Below are positions 56,918-64,000 of a stretch of DNA of 64,000 bases, piece after piece (within the stretch, counting starts at the first letter, position 1; each line of letters begins with the position of its first letter). The notes under the pieces are model-generated. The model was not told the DNA's origin. It saw only the letters and a program-made list of their open reading frames with translations, and did not search any database. Made by a program: the position numbers and the translations under genes. The stretch is from assembly GCA_002110485.1 (NCBI GenBank), contig MOWL01000069.1, positions 372,001 through 436,000 of the forward strand. Direction: 5' to 3'. The DNA comes from Emergomyces orientalis. Its lineage: Eukaryota > Ascomycota > Eurotiomycetes > Onygenales > Ajellomycetaceae.

Positions 56918-58930
56918 CTACTTCCCGAACAACTTCAGAAGCCACAATCCCTTCAATCCTCTCTGTTCTACCTCTCTCCTGGCAGCACCATCACCATCCC
57001 CTCCATTCCCATTCCCGTCCCCACTCTTAGCTGCATTCTTCCCTCCAAAGATCCTCAACAGAACCTCCAACAGCACAGCAGCTACAATACTACTACATAG
57101 TATCCCAATCATAACTAAATTACTCTTCCGATACTGCTTCATCCCTTTGGCCTGGCGGTCGCTCGCCCAGCCAGTATATAGAGCGTATGTAGTGAGAATA
57201 CTACCCAAATTGCCGAGGCCCGAGACTAACGCGGATGCTGCTGCGACCCCAACCTCGCCATGTCGTGGCTGGAAGAGCTCATTCGTCCAAGTCATGGTAA
57301 TTGGCACGGTGGGGCCAAGACCAAAGCCGACAATTAGCAAGCCACCGTAGCGTGGCCAGGCGTTCGTGACTGAGCCAGCGTAGGTAGTCAGGAGCAAGCC
57401 GAGGATTTGAATTAGGACAGGTATGATGAAGAAGGCGGCGCGGTGGTGGTGGAAGCGGTCAGAGAGTGGAGTGACGAGGACGATGGCGATGAGGTCCATC
57501 TATTTTGTTTTCAGTTTTTTGTTGGGCGTGGAAGTTAGCTTCTGTTTCATCTGGGTTTTTCCTGGTTTTTTTTTTTTTTTTTTTTTCCTGATTTAGAGAA
57601 TTGAATGGGGGTTTTTGAGATAGGGGCTCGGCAATGTCAACATTGAAAAGAAAATGGGGATGTTCGTACAATCCAGATTGGAGCGAATAGTAAACTTAGC
57701 TGAACGCCCGTTAGTGATGGATTAGCCCCTCGAATAATAACAGTGCCATAATTCTGTACGCCAATTCCCACACCAACGACTCCAAAGTACATGATCGTCA
57801 GCGGCCATAAGCGCCAGTCCATTAACACGCTCCCAAGATCTCGCATGGTCCATCGGGTACTATGGTAAACACGTTTCAAATCACGGTAATGAATTTCTGC
57901 ATCCCGTCCTTTAAGCACCGGAGTCGTTCGAGGGATCCATCTTAAAAGTCGTCGTCTTGGTGGCAATTTTTCTCCAGGGGGGAGTGGGCGCTCTGGAAGC
58001 CACCAGAGAAGACTAATTCCGGTGAGAGTCCCTGCGATGCCGTACAAAAGGAACATCCATTGGAATCCGACGAGGCCCTTCATGCCGTCCATTTTTTGGA
58101 AGCCTGCGGAAACGAGACCGACGACTGCAGCAGATACTTGCGCTGCGGTGAAGTATTGGCCTATCCGTTTTCCTGTACGGGAGGGTGGGTAGAAAAGGGT
58201 GAGATAATAGGCCATGCCTGGCCACATGCCGGCGATGACGACTCCAAGGAGGAGTCGTAGTAAACTAAGGATACTTGAATTAGCTTGGACAGTACTTTTG
58301 CGGTATAGGATCTGTGGGGATGAAAAAGGGGAATAATTACTATAAACTCCACGCAGCTTTCACTGCCGCAAAACAACATCCAATGACACCAACGCTGATA
58401 ACAATGCGACTCATCCAGACCCGGGGGCTCAACCTCGTCATGATCAGATTAGATGGCAGATCAAAGATCACATAGCAGACATAGAACAGGGCCAAACTAG
58501 TGGAGATTTGTTGAGGAGATATGTCCAATACGCTGCCAAGGTCGTGTTTTTGATCAATGTTCATGGTCTGAGCTAGCCCAATATTGGAACGGATCGCTGC
58601 ACAAAGGAAGTAAAGAGTCCAAAATGGTGGGATGATTCGCCAATCAATTTTTCTAGGTGGCAAGCAGATTAGCAGTCGATTCCATCATTCCTTCTGCATA
58701 TACTGTCTAGCTGTTGAGGAAGAGAGCATTCATCTTGATCGATTGGGTGTTTTTAAGTGTTCCACCCACATTGAGGGAGCGGAATTTACATACCTATATA
58801 TACGATCAATTGTCTCCATATCGGCTTCATCCCCACGTTCGGCATCGTGTAAATTTGTTGAATCGTTGTCTTTAACATTTTCTGCCCCATGCTCTTCGGG
58901 CAACCCCCTTTCGAGCGTGATTTTGTCCAT
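56918..58930 (-). CDS. MFS transporter of the anion:cation symporter family (Dal5/Tna1-like)
   Basis: Four exons (58794-58930, 58341-58652, 57670-58264, 56918-57499) give 541 aa. A soluble N-terminus (MDKITLERGLPEE...METIDRIYR) leads into KIDWRIIPPFWTLYFLCAAIRSNIGLAQTM, the typical ACS-family first span. Further marks are DLPSNLIMTRLSPRVWM, WSLYLLRLLLGVVIAGMWPGMAYYLTLFYPP (restored by a 76-nt intron inside the frame) and the span-7 to span-12 half with LVTPLSDRFHHHRA and RYGGLLIVGFGLGPTVPITMTW. The family imports organic anions such as allantoate, nicotinate, pantothenate or biotin precursors. The particular substrate cannot be read from sequence. The C-terminal tail has a Gly/Asp-rich stretch (SGDGNGNGGDGDG). 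Confidence 0.88.
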
Positions 58931-60813
58931 CTTTATCGCGGCAGATTCCGATTGGGATGACGTTTATCGGGATCCGCAGTTATTTATCACCGTGCCCGAG
59001 CACTCAGGTGTAACAGTAGCGATGGACGGTGGATATTCAGATTTTCGTAGACCATAAACTTGGCTAATTGGTGGGTAGGGAAGCTGCACGGTCCAGCACA
59101 ATTGAAGTGCAGATAGATGGGTTTGGGCAGTTGACAGAATCAATAGTTATTGGTTTCCTCTCTTTTGGAACGAGCAGTCATTAAGATTCAATTAAGCTGG
59201 TAAATTTAGAAATCCAAAACCTTCAATTCCAATGAATCGCGACAGTAATTTCTTTTCGGCGCGCAGTTCAGAGGAGAAATGGGGATTCGGATATTTCTCG
59301 CACTTATAGATGGTTGAAGCCTGCGCAATAGGTTAGATATTGGGGAAAAATCGCGTGGTGACCAATATCGTAAAAGCTTCAATCCTCTTCTTGTCCTGGT
59401 ATCTTCTTTTCAGGGGATCAGGATGAAGATTCCGCGAGATCATCGACGTATTGCATGCGGCGAAATAAATGTATACCTGGATACAAGTACTCTTCTGCCA
59501 CTGTCTGTCAGGTACTCACTTTTTTATTTGCCGAATACGTACTCTGCATCCAATTGATTGATCGCCGGCCCTGTTTTCGGCCCAGGGAGCACCGTGGGCG
59601 AGTGGTGAGACGTGGGCTTCTGTGACGAGAAGTTGAAGCAGAAGCAGATAATGAATTAAAAACCAAAAGTGGTAAGAGGCAAGGGTGTGGATTATGATTA
59701 TGTATGCCTAGGTACGCAGCATGTCAAGGTCCACATCTCATTCTGTTGCTCGGTGAAAAGTTGAGAGATGTCAGCATTGATATATGAATTTATTAAAATT
59801 TCTTTTTTCGCAATTCGCCTGCAAGCCGACCTTTTCAGACAAGCTATTTAAAAAAGCCCATTGCAAGATGTTGCCGAAAAAAAGCTTTGGCATTTCGCCG
59901 AGCAACTAAAATATACCACGCTAGCAGGGACGGCCCTGACGATCAGCGAAAAACATCCTAATATTGTTGAGGAATAAATAAACCCCTTAATTCTACCAAC
60001 GCTTTTCCTAACATAACGTCTATCATTTTTTTCGGCGTTTGTTTATCCAAGCATTCTGATGACAATTTGCTGCTCTATTTCGATCAAACTCTCGTAGAGG
60101 TAAGTGAAGCTGACCTCGGGGTATCAGCGAGGAGTCTCCTAGCGCGTCGAGATTTATTTGCTTCAAACCTTGTAAGTTAATGTTTCTTTTCCTTTCTGGG
60201 TTTGACGTCCTTTTTTCGGCGGACTTAAGTAAAACTTTATCTGCGCAAGACCCCCCCACGAAAATTCTAATAGTATAACTGCGGGGAACAGAGAAGAAAA
60301 CAAGAACCCGAACGAGAATGAGTTTGTTTCTTGGGTCAGCGCAGTCTGAGATTATTTTGAGGGTTACTCTTGCTGTCTCCTTGGTGCCTCAACTGGGGAT
60401 GATGGAGGAGCTTAATCAACGAGCTGCTTGCTATCCATGGTCAAACACGACATCCAACACCAGGAATCATTTCGTGCTGTTGAATTGTTGTATCAGATAA
60501 AAGATTGGCTATCTACTCTCTATTGCCCAATCATTCCCGCATCAAGTAACACATACCCTTTGCCGATCCACATCATTCGCCTATTTTTTTCGGGGTTTTT
60601 TTCTATCCTTTTATCCCTTTTTTTTTCAGTATGTTTTTTTAAGCGGAGTTTTGTTGCCCTCTTTTTGCTAAGACCTATTCCAAGGTTCATTCTCAGCCTT
60701 GCCAATCAACCCTATCAAAGGAACCTTGGAAACTGGTGCAGGACAATCTCTACCAGCAGAGGACGAGACAGCTGTCTAGCGCTGGAAATCGCATCGTCTA
60801 CCAAGGAAATGAC
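58931..60813. other. intergenic, no supported gene
   Basis: This is the promoter region of the reverse-strand transporter and the 3' flank of the zinc-knuckle gene. Short frames (60318-60500, 60428-60817) are not protein-like. Confidence 0.45.
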
Positions 60814-63149
60814 CTAGTTCGTCGTCCGCACCAATGCCGCGATGACCTTTTTTAGCGGGACGGTAGTGCCGCCATCGCCAGCATTCATCCAGCTCGGAGT
60901 GCTATCCGGGACCCCACCATTATCTTTCCAAGTTTCGCCGAAATTGTCTGCTGGTTGGTTGCCAAAACCACCATCGCCAAAACCATTACCTGTGTTTTCG
61001 TCTTCGACCGGCTTGGTGCAGCGCCGGATGGTATGCCCCACTGCTATGGTCAATAGAACGTACCTCGCCAGTGGGATGTAGCCAAAATGAAAGGGAACGG
61101 GCTCCGGTGGCTCTTCGGTAACTTACTCTCCTTGCAGTTGTTACATTGGACTTTGGACCAATCTTTCTTTTTGGTGCAGTCACGACTGAAATGGCCAACT
61201 GAGCGAATAGGCGGTTTGTTAAAATTAGCGACAGTGTCTATTTTTCATAGGCTGGCTACCCTTTGGGACGCTTCCTCACCTTCCTCGCAGTTACGACAGG
61301 TGACAGTGTCCGCATCGCGTGGTTTGTCGCATTCCTTCGAAATGTGACCCTCCTCGCTACGGAACAGCACGTTAGTAACCAGGCTGGTCCCTTCCCCGGA
61401 GGAAGAAGGTTTTGGAGTATAAACCAACCCGCAATTGCGACAAGCTCTGGATCCGCCACCTTGTGGGCAGTCCTTAGCAAAATGACCAACTACAATAAGA
61501 TGTCAGCAAGTTCTTGAGGTGTTTTGTGGGCAACGTCCTTGCCTTCATTGCACTTTTTGCATTCCACCCCTTCCGCCGAACGGGGCTCAGTACATTCAGA
61601 CGAACGATGGCCGGGTTGCCTAGGGGAATTGTCAGAGAGCTCTGCAAGTTTTTTGTTTGGGACAAAGGTAGGTCTCTTACCCGCAGTTACGACAACTGAA
61701 CTTGTCAACTCGTTTCTCTGTGCAATCGCGAGCACGATGCCCTATGCCATTGCAATTCACACATTTAACCTCCACCTTCTCGACAATCGAACGCTCGTCC
61801 GGACACGCTCGTGATCCATGCCCCATTTCTTTCAAATAAGCAGTCAGCCTGACATCCTGTTGAAATATCCTGGATAGTTGAAGAACTTACGGCCACAGTT
61901 AGCACATTTGGGAATTTGGCGATCAAACGGGATGCCGGCATCGCCAAGACGCTCCATGTTTTGATCAGGGGATTCTGGCCAACGATCTTTGAGGTTGGGG
62001 CGCTGGGGCTTATCGTTAAAGTAATAGCCGACAACAAAGCTGCAGTTCAACTTTCCCTGAAGGTTGATCAGAGTGTGGCAGTCCGTGATTTCCTTTTCCT
62101 ATATCATACAGAATTATGAGCGTTTCATGCTCTAAATAGCCTGTGGGATTTGTGGCAAACTTACGAGGCCGATGAGATACACCTTGAAGTTCTCTTGGCG
62201 CATCCTCTTCTCGATTTGGTCGAACGTTGCCAGCGGAACTGCCTTGGAATATATTTTTATACCCTACGGCACCCAATATATCAGTAATAAGGAAGCCAGG
62301 GTGGGTACAGAAGAATTTTACTTCACGGAAATCCTCGAGATCCTTCTCATCACTAGCTTTCTTAAGCATCGCCCAGGCCTCTTCCGGAAGTTTATCTGGA
62401 ACATGGTGTTGATCGAACTTGCGATTCTGGGTGCATTCCATGGTTTTATGGCCTATTTTCGATTGAGGGCGAAATTAACATTTTGTCTCTTCTTGCATTG
62501 TAGTGACCTAGTGGTAAACTTACCTTCCTGCTTGCAGTTCTTGCAGATATCCGCCGGTTTATCGGGGCACTCAGAAGCAGGATGGCCTTCCTTCTCACAG
62601 ATTCGACAGGCTCCCTTGAAAACATGAGGCTTCGTGCATTCCGCTTTGTTGTGGCTAGGGAGACAGATGAGTGAACGTTCATATTTTATTCCAAGCAAAA
62701 CATGGCTTACCCTTCTTCACCACAATTAAAACAAGCTCCAATGACCTTGCGAGGCTCAGTACATTCACGGGCAAAATGGCCGGACTGACCACAACTAGAA
62801 GGCAAATTGTTATTAGGTACCCCTCTGATTGCAGAACTAGGTCCAGCTTACTTGCGACAGGCATCATCTCTGCCTTCAGGTTCATTGCCTCCAACAACAT
62901 TGCCGGCGTCAAACCCATTTTGGTTCCCTGTATTATTCCATGTCTGGCCGCTATCACCACCGTCGTTCCAGCTCGCATCTAACCCATCGATGACATTTTA
63001 GTACCCAGTTTCAAGGTTTCTCCTGTAAGGACAAGGCAGGTAATCCCAGTGGGTTGCGGATTATAATGGTATCGTGTGAGGTTTTCTGAGGAAACTGGAA
63101 GGATTTTATTGAATTTACCATCGACGTCTCCAGCGTCCCAACTAGCCAT
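60814..63149 (-). CDS. CnjB-type protein with about eleven CCHC zinc knuckles
   Basis: A reverse-strand gene of about a dozen exons starting MASWDAGDVD (63149) and ending at 60814. Its knuckles, in order, are CRNCGQSGHFAREC, CFNCGEEGHNKAEC, CRICEKEGHPASEC, CKNCKQEGHKTMEC, then CANCGQMGHGSRAC, CVNCNGIGHRARDC, CRNCGQPGHRSSEC, CKKCNEVGHFAKDC, CRNCGEEGHISKEC, CRNCEEVGHFSRDC and CNNCKEMGHTIRRC. Between knuckles four and five lies a conserved helical domain (AWAMLKKASDEKDLEDFRE, VPLATFDQIEKRMRQENFKVYLIGL, EKEITDCHTLINLQGKLNC). Fungal relatives are labelled CnjB zinc-knuckle transcription factor; single-stranded nucleic-acid binding is the safest inferred activity. Most introns fall inside the knuckles. 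One intron (61490-61542) uses a GC donor. The 3' end beyond the last knuckle is less certain. Confidence 0.85.
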
Positions 63150-64000
63150 GATTCCTTGACTTGCGTGGCTCTAGAGAGGCTTTACCACAAATCACTATTG
63201 GGCTGATCAGCATGCAAGCATGCAGTCTTTTTGAACCTCCCCTTGTGCATAGGTGTGTTGAGGTAGGAATGGGTAATTGCATAAAGCGTAGCGAGCACTT
63301 GATGAGACAACAAACGGCGACGCCCCAAATCCAAATATTTAAGATCAAAGGGTGACCATATGGGAGACTCACCAGCTATTTCTTTTCCCTCTAGAGGCCA
63401 AGAGTATGTTCTGTATTTCAAGATGTCCTTGTAGGCGTTGTATGGGTAGAACAGAAGAAAGGGGGAAAGGGCTTGGTGGGAGAAGAGGAGGAAGTGAAGG
63501 GGCTTTTATGTTTAGTTGGGATAACAACACTGACTCTGCTACTTTCATGGCAACCATTTTCTTTCTCTGTTGTGAATGATCGGACTAAATTCACTCTGAC
63601 CAAGAGACTGCTCTTGTTGCTACTGTCGGAACCCTTTCCTCGTTCTAGCTTTTAGCGGCTTCAATTCCAACTAAATTTTACCTATGCATCAGCTATTTCC
63701 ACTTGTCAAATAGATAGAAAACAGAGTTTATCTTTTAGTGCGTATTTTCACATTTTTGAGAGTATCTTTTAAGTCATGTACTGTACTTCTACAGGTTGGT
63801 GCGATATTAGATATCCCCAGAAATTCTAGAAGACTCTCGAAATACGGGCAATTTACTGAGGATATTGTGGCTGGGGGTGCGCACTGGAGCAGAGGTGATA
63901 GTTAAAGGTGTATCTCTGTATTTTCCAGACCAGCGTTAACAACAGAAAAATCAGATTAATCTTTAAAAGAAATTCAAACCAGCAGGACCATCCCCGTCAT
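63150..64000. other. upstream region of the zinc-knuckle gene
   Basis: No gene is supported. It probably contains the 5' UTR and promoter of the reverse-strand gene starting at 63149. Confidence 0.45.

Overview
The window looks like chromosomal DNA from a filamentous ascomycete, probably a Eurotiomycete and possibly an Onygenales-type mould. The reasons are compact genes with many short GT-AG introns, long pyrimidine-rich intergenic leaders, and full-length fungal versions of ERV25, SDH5, RACK1, MED1 and glutamine synthetase. I joined exons by eye. Every multi-exon model described with exact lengths closes in frame. I saw no tRNA, rRNA or CRISPR array.

Layout. 0-10.7 kb is gene-poor: the 3' end of one unknown gene and one doubtful small ORF or remnant. 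10.7-20.8 kb holds four forward genes: a 1334-aa protein that appears to carry two tandem histone folds (H2B-like then H2A-like), ERV25 (p24 cargo receptor), SDH5/SDHAF2 (mitochondrial flavinylation factor) and RACK1/Asc1. The third RACK1 intron carries a U24/snR24-type C/D snoRNA. 21-34.9 kb is an accessory block. It contains a reverse-strand 19-exon gene for a secreted GH55-like glucanase fused to a subtilisin protease (2099 aa), a frameshifted copy of its 3' end, a candidate 431-bp MITE, and a broken asparagine-synthetase fragment. 34.9-43.6 kb is a core block: an Mgr3-like mitochondrial TPR protein, a divergent SRAP/HMCES protein, a five-exon small mitochondrial protein and a divergent Mediator subunit MED1. 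43.6-54.2 kb holds glutamine synthetase flanked by two long non-coding stretches rich in simple repeats. 54.2-59 kb holds two convergent MFS transporters (alpha-glucoside-like and Dal5/ACS-like). 60.8-63.2 kb holds a CnjB-type protein with about eleven zinc knuckles on the reverse strand.

Connections. RACK1, MGR3 and SRAP are also neighbours in budding yeast (YMR116C-YMR115W-YMR114C) with the same relative orientations, and yeast ASC1 also hosts snR24. The 21-34.9 kb block therefore looks like an insertion into an ancient gene neighbourhood. The other genes are mostly unrelated housekeeping functions: secretory traffic, respiration, translation, genome maintenance, transcription and nitrogen assimilation.
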